Origin: Planctomycetota bacterium
Lineage (GTDB): Bacteria > Planctomycetota > Brocadiia > SM23-32
Direction: 5' to 3'
Assembly (NCBI GenBank): GCA_018334735.1
Contig: JAGXLK010000069.1
Span: 1-8,646, forward strand
Length of the DNA: 8,646 bases
A program made the position numbers and the translations under genes. The notes beneath the pieces were generated by a model. The model was not told the origin of the DNA, ran no database searches, and saw only the letters and a program-made list of their open reading frames with translations. Below, in pieces: positions 1 to 6,351 of this stretch (position 1 is its first letter; every line of letters starts with the position of its first letter).

Positions 1-1
1 G

Positions 2-187
2 GAGGTCAACGGCAGGGAAGATTCCCTTTTCCCGCCGTCCGAAGTTGACCGCGCCGTCTCGGGCGTAGAAAAAATCTTCCAGGCCGCCGGAGCGGAGCAG
101 AACTTCCGTCATCGCTACGGTTCAGAGGGACATCGCTTCTACGCGGATTTGATCTGGCCGTGGGTGATGGAAAACCGGGGAGAATAA
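2..187 (+). CDS. Alpha/beta hydrolase family protein, C-terminal fragment
   Basis: This is the last 61 codons of a gene entering from the left edge, ending at TAA 185-187. The visible part begins EVNGREDSLFPP, the usual setting of the catalytic acid of alpha/beta hydrolases (here Asp7 of the fragment). It then has a helix around SEVDRAVSGVEKIFQAAGA and the segment YGSEGHRFYADLIWPWV, where His44 is the expected catalytic histidine. The nucleophile elbow lies outside the window. Acetyl-xylan-esterase, dienelactone-hydrolase and prolyl-oligopeptidase-like proteins all end this way, so the substrate cannot be named. A carbohydrate esterase role would fit the neighbouring glycan genes, but that is inference. 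No clear terminator follows on this strand; an AGGTTT/AAACCT pair at 193-220 has no T-tract. The next gene converges on it from the minus strand. Confidence 0.75.
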   Translation, partial: EVNGREDSLFPPSEVDRAVSGVEKIFQAAGAEQNFRHRYGSEGHRFYADLIWPWVMENRGE

Positions 188-244
188 AGAGTAGGTTTCT
201 GGAGACGAACAGCCGCTTAAAACCTCCGAAGTCCCCTTGAAGTA

Positions 245-297
245 AGCAGACCGGACTTCAGAACCGCTCGCGCGGAGCTGGAGTTCAGAATGCGGAC
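245..297 (+). repeat. Palindromic repeat module A, copy 1 (elaborated tip)
   Basis: The arms CCGGACTTCAG (251-261) and CTGGAGTTCAG (278-288) pair with one C.A mismatch and two G.U pairs. The tip contains a nested hairpin, CCGC (264-267) with GCGG (272-275). The flanks AGCAGAC before and AATGCGGACC after match those of the other A copies, which start AGCGGAC and end AACGCG(G)ACC. The function is unknown. It is related to modules at 392-438 and 7258-7303. Confidence 0.7.
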
Positions 298-330
298 CTA
301 CAGCTACCTCGCATTTCCCAACGTTTGTGC

Positions 331-383
331 GCCTCAAGTCCAGTTTCGCCCGCCGCTGGCGGGCTCAGCTGAACTCGAGTCTC
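331..383 (+). repeat. Palindromic repeat module B, copy 1
   Basis: This 53-base unit is repeated in inverted orientation at 7155-7207. Aligned by eye without gaps, 51 of 53 positions agree, and both differences lie in the three-base loop. The core is a perfect 7-bp stem, GCCCGCC with GGCGGGC, here with loop GCT. Outer arms CTCAAGTCCAG and CTGAACTCGAG pair perfectly, counting two G.U pairs, only in RNA from the opposite strand. The two CTGA/GAAA stretches between the stems could form tandem G.A pairs on that same strand. It may be a REP-like mobile palindrome or a structured transcript end; neither is shown. Confidence 0.85.
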
Positions 384-391
384 AGTCCCCG

Positions 392-438
392 CGAGCGGAC
401 TGGACTTCAGCCGGAGGCTGGAGTTCAGAACGCGGACC
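392..438 (+). repeat. Palindromic repeat module A, copy 2
   Basis: The hairpin spans 400-428: CTGGACTTCAGCC, loop GGA, GGCTGGAGTTCAG. It makes a 13-bp stem with two G.U pairs on the plus strand; on the other strand these would be A.C mismatches. It begins 8 to 9 bases after the end of module B1, so B and A form one composite. The flanks AGCGGA and GAACGCGGACC match the copy at 7258-7303 read in reverse; the differences are two loop bases, one flank base and one single-base indel. Confidence 0.85.
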
Positions 439-460
439 ATAAACCGACAGGTCTCGCAGC

Positions 461-491
461 AAAAAAGCGGAACGCCCAACGGCAATTCCGC
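461..491 (-). terminator. Intrinsic terminator of the GH20-like gene
   Basis: Read on the minus strand, GCGGAA (491-486) pairs with TTCCGC (472-467). An inner GCC/GGC pairing is capped by GTTG, and the hairpin is followed at once by six T residues (466-461 on the minus strand). It lies 49 bases after the stop codon of the gene ending at 540. Stem, loop size and U-tract match the standard Rho-independent pattern. The A-tract before the stem on the plus strand means that only the minus direction has the U-tract. Confidence 0.85.
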
Positions 492-539
492 CTCGTCCGC
501 CGTAGGCGGAGACCGACAGCTCCCACAAATCCCATTAAT

Positions 540-1463
540 TCATTCTTCATGCGCGTTCGCGACGGTCTCGATGGCTTCAAGGTGCGTCTCACGCCAGTCT
601 CCCGTTGTGGCGCGCCAGTCGGCCATCATGAAACCCATCAATCGATCGTCAGCGATGCGTTCCCGGCACCATTCCACCAGCGATCCGTAATTTTCCGGGG
701 TTTCCCAGGTGCTGCCGGTGGGAATCTGATCGTAGCCCATCTCCTCCAGCCACTCGAAAGCCTGCAACGCCACGGGGACCTCTTCTCCGGGAAACTGCGG
801 CGAATAATACCAGTTGCTCTGCACAACCGAACGGGGCATCGATTGCGCGAATTTTTCGCGATCAGCGTTCCAGAGGACGTCGGACCAGGCCCACGCCCGG
901 CTGCCTTTCTGTTCGACCCTCTCCACGTAGAAATTCAGGTCGTGCCACCACAATTTTCCCTGGCGGATCACGGCGTATTGCAGGTTTTTCTGATGCGCCC
1001 AATCTTCCTCATCCATCCCGATGTGGAACAGTTCCGGTCCGTCGAAAAGCTCGCAGATTTCCCCGATCAGGTCGGCGCAGACCTCGTAATACTGCGGCGT
1101 TGACAGACAGCGGGAGTATTCTCCAAGCCAGGCGTCGTGGCAGGCGGAAAAATTCAGTTTGGGAAAGGGCTCAATTCCACACTCGCGGCAAAATGCAAGT
1201 TCTTCACGGAGTTTTTCGCCCGGCCATGCACCGTCCACGGCGATTTCGGGATGGCTCTTGTAGCGGACGGCATCGCCGAGATCGATCAGCACCGCGTTCA
1301 TCCCCGCATCGGCCATTGTCTTTATACACTCGCGCCAAACTTCTTCATTGAACCCCAGCACAGGATCGTAGTGCGTGTCCCGCTGTCCCGGCGAGGAGTC
1401 CGGGGGAGCCGGCGTATCGCCCCACATGTTATAGCTGAGGTGGAGGAGGTTTGCTTTTATCAT
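540..1463 (-). CDS. GH20-like TIM-barrel protein, putative glycosidase
   Basis: This 307-residue protein probably starts at ATG 1463 with MIKANLLHLSYNMWGD. An in-frame GTG at 1481 would add six residues. Neither start has a recognisable Shine-Dalgarno sequence, so the choice rests on how the protein begins. The main signature is FHIGMDEEDW near residues 146-155. It resembles the His-x-Gly-x-Asp-Glu motif of family 20 beta-hexosaminidases, whose Asp-Glu pair carries out substrate-assisted catalysis. A TIM-barrel pattern is suggested by MADAGMNAVLIDLGD (50-64), GIEPFPKLNFSACHD (96-110) and SRAWAWSDVLWN (188-199). Many Trp and Tyr residues near the presumed strand ends (WWHD, SNWYY, ADWRATTGDW) would suit sugar binding. 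There is no signal peptide, so the protein is predicted to be cytoplasmic. It is shorter than typical GH20 enzymes, and activity is unproven. A terminator lies at 461-491. Confidence 0.7.
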   Translation of the reverse strand: MIKANLLHLSYNMWGDTPAPPDSSPGQRDTHYDPVLGFNEEVWRECIKTMADAGMNAVLIDLGDAVRYKSHPEIAVDGAWPGEKLREELAFCRECGIEPFPKLNFSACHDAWLGEYSRCLSTPQYYEVCADLIGEICELFDGPELFHIGMDEEDWAHQKNLQYAVIRQGKLWWHDLNFYVERVEQKGSRAWAWSDVLWNADREKFAQSMPRSVVQSNWYYSPQFPGEEVPVALQAFEWLEEMGYDQIPTGSTWETPENYGSLVEWCRERIADDRLMGFMMADWRATTGDWRETHLEAIETVANAHEE

Positions 1464-1622
1464 TTTTTGGGGGTCTTTCACGGGGTTGTAGTCAAATACT
1501 CTGAAAGCGCTGGTACAAATTAAACGTATGTTCTACAGTAGCCGCGGATTGCGCGGACAAAATCCGTCACCGCCAATGCGGCCGCTCGAATCCAGATCCG
1601 CATTTTCAGACAGAGCCTGACA

Positions 1623-3731
1623 TCAAACAGACGCTATACGAAAACGGGCGTCGAGGGCGACGGCGCCCTGTCCTTCTTCAAACAGCACGAGCGGGTTAAT
1701 ATCGCATTCGGCGAGTTGCGGGTAGCTGACCGCAAGCTGCGAAATCCGCAGGATGCAATCGGTCAGCGCCTCCACATCGCGGGGAGCCTCGCCCCGGAAC
1801 CCACGGAGGATCCTGGCCGACTGGATTTCCTCGATCATCTCCCGTGCGTCCCGTCTCGTGAGCGGAGCCACGCGGAAGGCAACATCTTTCAGCAGTTCGA
1901 CGTAGATCCCACCCAGTCCGAACATCACGAGCGGCCCGAACTGCGGATCGCGGTTGACCCCGACGATGACTTCGGTTCCCCCTTTGACCATTTGCTGGAG
2001 GAGCACACCTTCCACACTTGCATCCGGATCGTAATCGCGCGCGGCATTCATGATAGCGTCATACGCCGCCCGGGTTTCATCCGGGGTCTGAATCCCGAGT
2101 TTAACCCCTCCGGCGTCCGACTTGTGGATAATGTCTTCCGAGGAGATTTTCATCACAACCGGAGGCCCAATTTCCTCGAGAGCCTCGACCGCCTCTTCCC
2201 TGTCACGTGCCAGAACACTTCGCGGCGGTTTGATCCCGCAGGCCGCGACCACGCGCTGGGCAAAACGTTCGCCGAGTTCATTCATTCCATGCTCCTGGGC
2301 TTCCTGGAGCACATCTTCGATAGCCGGGCCGTCAAAATCGAAGCTGGCCGGTTCTTCTGGCTTCCGCTCTCGCCACTGGTGGAAACATAGCATCGCATCG
2401 AGGGTTCTCACCGCTCGTTCGGGGTGGGGATAATTCGGAACTTTTCTCTCCTTCAGCACATCCCGCCCTTTCACCGCCGCGAGGCTCCCCATGAAAGTCG
2501 CCAGAACCGGTTTATCCCACTCGGCGGACGCATCACCGATCGCTTCCGCTGTTTTCTCAACTTCGGTCGACGTTTGAGGCGTGAGAATAACCAACAGGGA
2601 ATCGGTATTTTCATCTTCCAGAACCGCATCCATGGCCATCCTGTAGCGGTCCGCACGTGCGTCACCGATCACATCGACGGGGTTATGCACGTTCGCGCCG
2701 CCGGGCAGGTTCTCTGTCAGGACCGACTCCGTCTCGGAGTTCAGTTCCGTCATGGTAAGGGTGGAGGTTTCGATAGCGTCGGTGGCAAGGATGCCGGGGC
2801 CGCCGGCATTCGTGACAATACTGACGTTTGGTCCGCGAGCTGCCGGCTGGCGCGAAAAAGCGAGAACGTAGTCGAAGAACTGGGTGACGTCCCGGGCGCG
2901 GATAACTCCGGACTGTTGAAAGGCGGCTTCGTAGGCGGAATCGGATCCGGCGAGGCTTCCGGTATGGCTGGAGGCCGCTCTGGCGCCGGCCGAAGTCCGG
3001 CCTGATTTGAGAATCAGAACGGGTTTTTGACGGGTGACTTTCCGCGCGATCTCCATGAACTTCTGACCGTCTTCAATACTTTCGACGTATCCGAGGATGA
3101 CTTCGGTTGCATCGTCTTCGCCGAGGGCCTCGATAAGATCGCTTTCGTCGACATCGGCTTTATTTCCGTAGCTGATGAAGCGGGAGATCCCGAGGTTCTG
3201 GCCTTCGGTTCCGGCAAACCAATCGAGCACGGCCGTTCCGAGCGCGCCGGATTGACTGAAGAAAGCGACGTTGCCCTCCGGAGGGGTGGTTCCGCTGAAA
3301 GAAGCATTCAGGCCGCTCGGGGGGCTGATGACACCGAGACAGTTCGGTCCGATGCAGCGTATTCCGTGTTTCCGGCAGCGTTCAGCTACTTCGTCTTCGA
3401 GCCGGGCGCCCTCTTCTCCGGACTCTTTGAACCCGGCCGAGATGACGATGACGGCTTCGACTCCGACCTCTCCGCACTGATCGATCACATCCGGCACGTA
3501 TTTCGCGGGAATGACGACGATGGCCAGATCGATGGGTTCCCCGACGGCCGGCAGGTCCGGATAACACGGCAGATCGATGACTTCATCGGCTTTCGGATTG
3601 ATGGGGTAAAGTTGTCCTTGAAAACCGGATTCAATCAGGTTCTGCAGCACGTCGTGTCCCACCTTGCCGGCAGTGCGACTGGCACCCACCACTGCTACAG
3701 ACGACGGGGAAAAGAACTTCTCAAGTTTCAT
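1623..3731 (-). CDS. ADP-forming acetate/acyl-CoA ligase, fused alpha-beta subunits
   Basis: This 702-residue enzyme is predicted to interconvert acyl-CoA, ADP and phosphate with the free acid, CoA and ATP, conserving energy in fermentation. ATG at 3731 is chosen because AGGAG (3743-3739) lies seven bases upstream; the frame stays open to 3905, but that extension has no comparable site. Residues 8-130 are a CoA-binding Rossmann domain (SVAVVGASRTAGKVG, then IGPNCLGV). Residues 150-450 are succinyl-CoA-synthetase-like domains with SFSG, FFSQSGALG and the phosphohistidine motif SSHTGSLAGSD (His256). Residues 485-702 are an ATP-grasp domain with KISSEDIIHKSDAGG (His536, the second phosphorylated histidine of this family), QQMVKGGTEVIVG and the closing ECDINPLVL. 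Length and domain order fit full-length single-chain ACD enzymes. Substrate preference cannot be read. The next gene downstream starts 159 bases away, so co-transcription is uncertain. Confidence 0.92.
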   Translation of the reverse strand: MKLEKFFSPSSVAVVGASRTAGKVGHDVLQNLIESGFQGQLYPINPKADEVIDLPCYPDLPAVGEPIDLAIVVIPAKYVPDVIDQCGEVGVEAVIVISAGFKESGEEGARLEDEVAERCRKHGIRCIGPNCLGVISPPSGLNASFSGTTPPEGNVAFFSQSGALGTAVLDWFAGTEGQNLGISRFISYGNKADVDESDLIEALGEDDATEVILGYVESIEDGQKFMEIARKVTRQKPVLILKSGRTSAGARAASSHTGSLAGSDSAYEAAFQQSGVIRARDVTQFFDYVLAFSRQPAARGPNVSIVTNAGGPGILATDAIETSTLTMTELNSETESVLTENLPGGANVHNPVDVIGDARADRYRMAMDAVLEDENTDSLLVILTPQTSTEVEKTAEAIGDASAEWDKPVLATFMGSLAAVKGRDVLKERKVPNYPHPERAVRTLDAMLCFHQWRERKPEEPASFDFDGPAIEDVLQEAQEHGMNELGERFAQRVVAACGIKPPRSVLARDREEAVEALEEIGPPVVMKISSEDIIHKSDAGGVKLGIQTPDETRAAYDAIMNAARDYDPDASVEGVLLQQMVKGGTEVIVGVNRDPQFGPLVMFGLGGIYVELLKDVAFRVAPLTRRDAREMIEEIQSARILRGFRGEAPRDVEALTDCILRISQLAVSYPQLAECDINPLVLFEEGQGAVALDARFRIASV

Positions 3732-3772
3732 CGGAGAACTCCTGAATTTACACGGTTTTGCTTGCGCAAAAG

Positions 3773-3806
3773 GCCCAGAATGATCACGGTACCACCAATT
3801 CTGGGC
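3773..3806. promoter_or_regulatory. Inverted repeat in the leader of the CoA ligase gene
   Basis: The arms GCCCAGAAT (3773-3781) and ATTCTGGGC (3798-3806) are perfectly complementary over 9 bp with 16 bases between them. The centre includes the self-complementary words TGATCA and GGTACC. The repeat lies 41 bases upstream of the ATG at 3731, between it and the divergent gene at 3921. On the minus strand the hairpin is followed by CTTTTGCGC, a weak T-run. It could be a dimeric operator, or a leader hairpin acting as an attenuator. The sequence alone does not decide. Confidence 0.45.
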
Positions 3807-3837
3807 GCGCGCAAATGGGCCGCTGGATACGTTCATC

Positions 3838-3866
3838 TTGATTGCCCGGTGTCCCGGTGTTAAACT
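3838..3866 (+). promoter_or_regulatory. thyA: Possible sigma70-type promoter of the thymidylate synthase gene
   Basis: TTGATT (3838-3843) and TAAACT (3861-3866) are spaced 17 bases apart. Each matches four of six positions of the -35 and -10 consensus. They lie about 55 bases upstream of the TTG start at 3921. Sixteen of the 17 spacer bases are two perfect tandem copies of CCCGGTGT. The match is modest and experimental support is absent. Confidence 0.35.
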
Positions 3867-3910
3867 CCCACTGGAACTCGTCCAAGGCGGACAGGAATCT
3901 GTCATTCAAA

Positions 3911-3915
3911 GGAGG
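3911..3915 (+). promoter_or_regulatory. Shine-Dalgarno site that fixes a TTG start
   Basis: GGAGG inside AAAGGAGGG lies five bases before TTG 3921. The nearby ATG at 3934 and GTG at 3925 are out of frame with the protein, and no in-frame ATG occurs before residue 203. The strong site therefore supports initiation at the rare TTG codon. Confidence 0.8.
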
Positions 3916-3920
3916 GAAAA

Positions 3921-4808
3921 TTGGGTGAAAATAATGATCCGAACGGAATCCCAGTGTTGTTTGTAAAGGGAGAGAACGTTCCCGATGCATGGGAAAAAGC
4001 ACTTCTTGCGGTCTATGACAACGGGGCAAAAATAAAGACCGAATACGATCGCGAATCGGATCCACCAAGTCTTGACGCCACCGTAACGGTTATTGTTGAA
4101 AAGCCCCTTGCCGAACCGCGCATTCATAAAAATTTCCCGGGGGGACCGACGGAACTCGAAACTTACCGGCAGGAAGTTTTGCTCGGCATCCACGATCACT
4201 GGATCGATCCCAAAGCAGGGAAATGGACCTATACTTACCACCAGAGGCTCTTTGCTTACCAGGCTTGTGAAGACCTTACAGACCCCGAAAAAAGTTCGCC
4301 CTTCGATCCGGTCGACCAGATTGCGTGGATGGTGGAAAAACTTGCAGATATTCCGTATTCTCGCCGCGCGCAGGGAACCACCTGGATTCCTCACGCGGAT
4401 CCTGCGACGGATGATCCGCCTTGCCTGCAGCGTTTATGGGCTCGCCTTCTCCCTGCCGAAGATGATGGTTGGGTATTGAGCTTCAATTCGCACTGGCGGT
4501 CCCGCGACCTCTATAAAGCATGGTTTATGAACGTCTTTGCGATTACAGATCTCCAGCGGCAAATCGCCGAAAGGCTTCAAGAAAAATTGGGCGAACCTGT
4601 AAGCTGCGGCCGATATGTTGATATCTCGGATTCGCTCCACATTTATGGCAGCTACCAGGACGAAGAACTGGAGACCGAAATCAAAAAGATGCGGTCCGGA
4701 CCTTATACCGAGCGAGCATGGGAAACCTCACGGCTGGCCCCGATCTTTGAAGAAGTCCGCGAAAAACTTGCCGAAGACCCTGATTATTACAGCAAGGGAA
4801 ATATGTGA
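3921..4808 (+). CDS. thyA: Thymidylate synthase, archaeal-type ThyA family
   Basis: Thymidylate synthase converts dUMP to dTMP in the cytoplasm using methylenetetrahydrofolate. The 295-residue protein keeps the family's key residues in order: SRRAQGTTW (148-155, the arginine pair that binds dUMP phosphate), PPCLQRLW with the expected nucleophile Cys168, HWRSRDLYKAWFMN (191-204, with the Arg-Ser-x-Asp motif and Asn204), and LHIYGSY (His240, Tyr242, which contact the deoxyribose). The N-terminal 70 residues, with EYDRESDPPS and EPRIHKNFPGG, differ from the Escherichia coli-type loop and look like the archaeal-type branch. That assignment is from memory of the family, not a search. A dUMP or dCMP hydroxymethylase is the main alternative. 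Translation appears to start at TTG. Codon use looks somewhat more AT-rich than that of its neighbours. It is the only complete plus-strand gene, divergent from the CoA ligase and convergent with the sulfatase 37 bases away. Confidence 0.85.
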   Translation: MGENNDPNGIPVLFVKGENVPDAWEKALLAVYDNGAKIKTEYDRESDPPSLDATVTVIVEKPLAEPRIHKNFPGGPTELETYRQEVLLGIHDHWIDPKAGKWTYTYHQRLFAYQACEDLTDPEKSSPFDPVDQIAWMVEKLADIPYSRRAQGTTWIPHADPATDDPPCLQRLWARLLPAEDDGWVLSFNSHWRSRDLYKAWFMNVFAITDLQRQIAERLQEKLGEPVSCGRYVDISDSLHIYGSYQDEELETEIKKMRSGPYTERAWETSRLAPIFEEVREKLAEDPDYYSKGNM

Positions 4809-4845
4809 ACCGACTCAATACGTGGACATAAGCCGCCGTTGCGTA

Positions 4846-6351
4846 TCACTCGAATTCCTCCCGATCTTCTACGTCCGTCTCGTTAATCCAGCCGGCCACC
4901 GAAAGCTCACCTTCGAAGTACCGCTCATAGTAGTTCTTCAGGTTTCCTGACGCCGTCGGGTACTCATCAAAGATCTGCCCGTTGCCAAAAATACGCGGAT
5001 CATCTTGCGCCCGGAGTTCTTGCGCCAGCTGGTTGCTCAAATCTTCTTTGAGTTCCTGATGCTGCTCGGACTCGGCGAGATTGTTCAGGCAAGCCGGATC
5101 GTCGGAGATACAATACAGTTCCTCCTCCGGCCGTTTGCCAAAAGACCATTCCCAGTATTTGCGCGTTTCGGGGTTTTTGCGGGCCTTCAGAATCTCCGTC
5201 TTGGTCGGGCTTCCGTCGCAGTTCATATAGCCGGTTTCTGGATTTCCTCCGGGCCAGCGATCGGGTTCGAAATTCCGCAGGTAGAGATAATCGTCCTTGA
5301 AAATTCCCCGAATGGGATATCCGACGTCGCCGGGACGGCCCAGATCGTGACGTTCTTTGCCGATCAGAACGTGATCGCGGTCGGGATTGACGACCGGTTC
5401 GTCCTCCGAACCGATAATATCCATGAGGCTGCGCCCGGCAATCGGTTCCATCCCTGAATCTTCGTTCGAAAGACCGGCAACATCCAGAAGTGTGGGCGCG
5501 AAATCGATGAAACTCACAAAATCGTCGATTTCGCGTCCCGGCTTCTTGAGCCCGTTCCGCCACATGACGGCGAGGGGCAGATGATTGGAGTAGAAATACT
5601 CCTGACCTTTCGCCCGCGGGAACGGCATGCCGTTATCGGAGGTGACGATCACGAGGGTATTGTCAAGTTCCCCGCACTCTTCCAGCATCTCCAGCATGCG
5701 ATTGAGATGCCGATCAAAATGGTCAATTTCAAACGCGTAATCGAGCAGATCGTTCCGGACGACTTTATTATCCGGCCAGATCTCGTAGACTTCGTCGATA
5801 TCGGCGGGATCTTTGCCGCCTTTTTCGACCCCGGATCCGTATTCGTAACCCCGGTGCGGTTCGAATCCTCCGTACCAGAAACAGAACGGTTGGTCGTCCG
5901 ATCGGTCGTTGAGAAAATCCTCGAAATTGCCGGCGTAGTCGCAGTTATGGATGTGGGGCGTGGGAGGGTCGATGGTTCTGTCGGAGTAGCGAGGACCCGT
6001 GAGTTCTCGCCGCTTACCGTCGACAGTGCCGGGATCGCCCGGTGCCCAGCCCTTCCCGGTAAAACCGGTGAAATAACCGTTTTCGCCCAGCGCTTCGAAC
6101 GAACTTTTGAATTTCTTCGGGAAGAACGTCTGGTGGTTCGCTCCTTCCTCAAGCTGCCAGGAATTGCGACCTGTCAGACAGCAGGCCCGCGACGGGGCGC
6201 ATTTGGCATTCGGGGTAAACGCCCGGTTAAAAAGGACACCCTCGCGTGCCACCCGATCAAAACCGGGCGTGTGAACCCAGTCGTATCCGTAGGCTCCCAT
6301 GTGCATTCCCGCATCGTCGGCAATACAGAAAAGAATGTTCGGGCGCGTCAT
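4846..6351 (-). CDS. Type I (S1 family) sulfatase, formylglycine-dependent
   Basis: This 501-residue enzyme is predicted to hydrolyse sulfate esters or sulfamates on glycans. [11 protein letters not shown] (5-15) supplies the first metal-binding aspartates. [13 protein letters not shown] (50-62) is the sulfatase signature, in which Cys51 must be converted to formylglycine by a maturase not present in this window. TGKGWAPG (98-105), FEPHRGY (163-169) and [14 protein letters not shown] (237-250, Asp239-Asn240) complete the usual active-site set. Overall it resembles heparan N-sulfatase-like S1 proteins, but the subfamily is a guess. ATG 6351 is preceded by GGGAGG (6363-6358) six bases upstream, a good Shine-Dalgarno site, so the protein starts directly at the catalytic domain with no signal peptide. 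That implies a cytoplasmic enzyme acting on imported fragments, or an export route not visible here. No clear terminator lies in the 37 bases before the convergent thymidylate synthase. Confidence 0.93.
   Translation of the reverse strand: MTRPNILFCIADDAGMHMGAYGYDWVHTPGFDRVAREGVLFNRAFTPNAKCAPSRACCLTGRNSWQLEEGANHQTFFPKKFKSSFEALGENGYFTGFTGKGWAPGDPGTVDGKRRELTGPRYSDRTIDPPTPHIHNCDYAGNFEDFLNDRSDDQPFCFWYGGFEPHRGYEYGSGVEKGGKDPADIDEVYEIWPDNKVVRNDLLDYAFEIDHFDRHLNRMLEMLEECGELDNTLVIVTSDNGMPFPRAKGQEYFYSNHLPLAVMWRNGLKKPGREIDDFVSFIDFAPTLLDVAGLSNEDSGMEPIAGRSLMDIIGSEDEPVVNPDRDHVLIGKERHDLGRPGDVGYPIRGIFKDDYLYLRNFEPDRWPGGNPETGYMNCDGSPTKTEILKARKNPETRKYWEWSFGKRPEEELYCISDDPACLNNLAESEQHQELKEDLSNQLAQELRAQDDPRIFGNGQIFDEYPTASGNLKNYYERYFEGELSVAGWINETDVEDREEFE

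Larger units (their letters stand above)
188..539. other. Convergent intergenic spacer with palindromic repeats
   Basis: This 352-base spacer separates the plus-strand hydrolase from the minus-strand GH20-like gene, whose 3' ends face each other. It holds repeat modules A1, B1 and A2 (listed separately), a minus-strand intrinsic terminator at 461-491, and a small perfect hairpin at 496-510 (TCCGCC, loop GTA, GGCGGA). I see no ribosome-binding site or recognisable protein; the short reading frames here are translations of the palindromes. Confidence 0.8.

Noticed and set aside
245..438. CRISPR-like array
   Set aside because: The repeated modules are palindromes of two kinds with irregular spacing and only two or three copies, with no regular spacers and no cas genes.
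327..1103. Plus-strand frame across repeat B1 and the GH20-like gene (258 codons)
   Set aside because: Its beginning translates the palindromic repeat and terminator, and the remainder is antisense to the real gene.
1542..1604. Hairpin CCGCG-GATTG-CGCGG (1542-1556) and inverted repeat AATGCGG/CCGCATT (1575-1604) as terminators of the CoA ligase gene
   Set aside because: Neither is followed by a T-tract on the minus strand, so termination there is not supported.
3027..3863. Long plus-strand reading frame opposite the CoA ligase (278 codons)
   Set aside because: It is antisense to a gene with clear family motifs, and its translation shows no recognisable domain. Long antisense frames are expected from the codon bias of GC-rich genes.
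5862..5890. GGTTCGAATCC, resembling a tRNA T-loop
   Set aside because: It encodes FEPHRGY of the sulfatase on the other strand, and the flanks do not form the T stem, acceptor stem or the rest of a cloverleaf.
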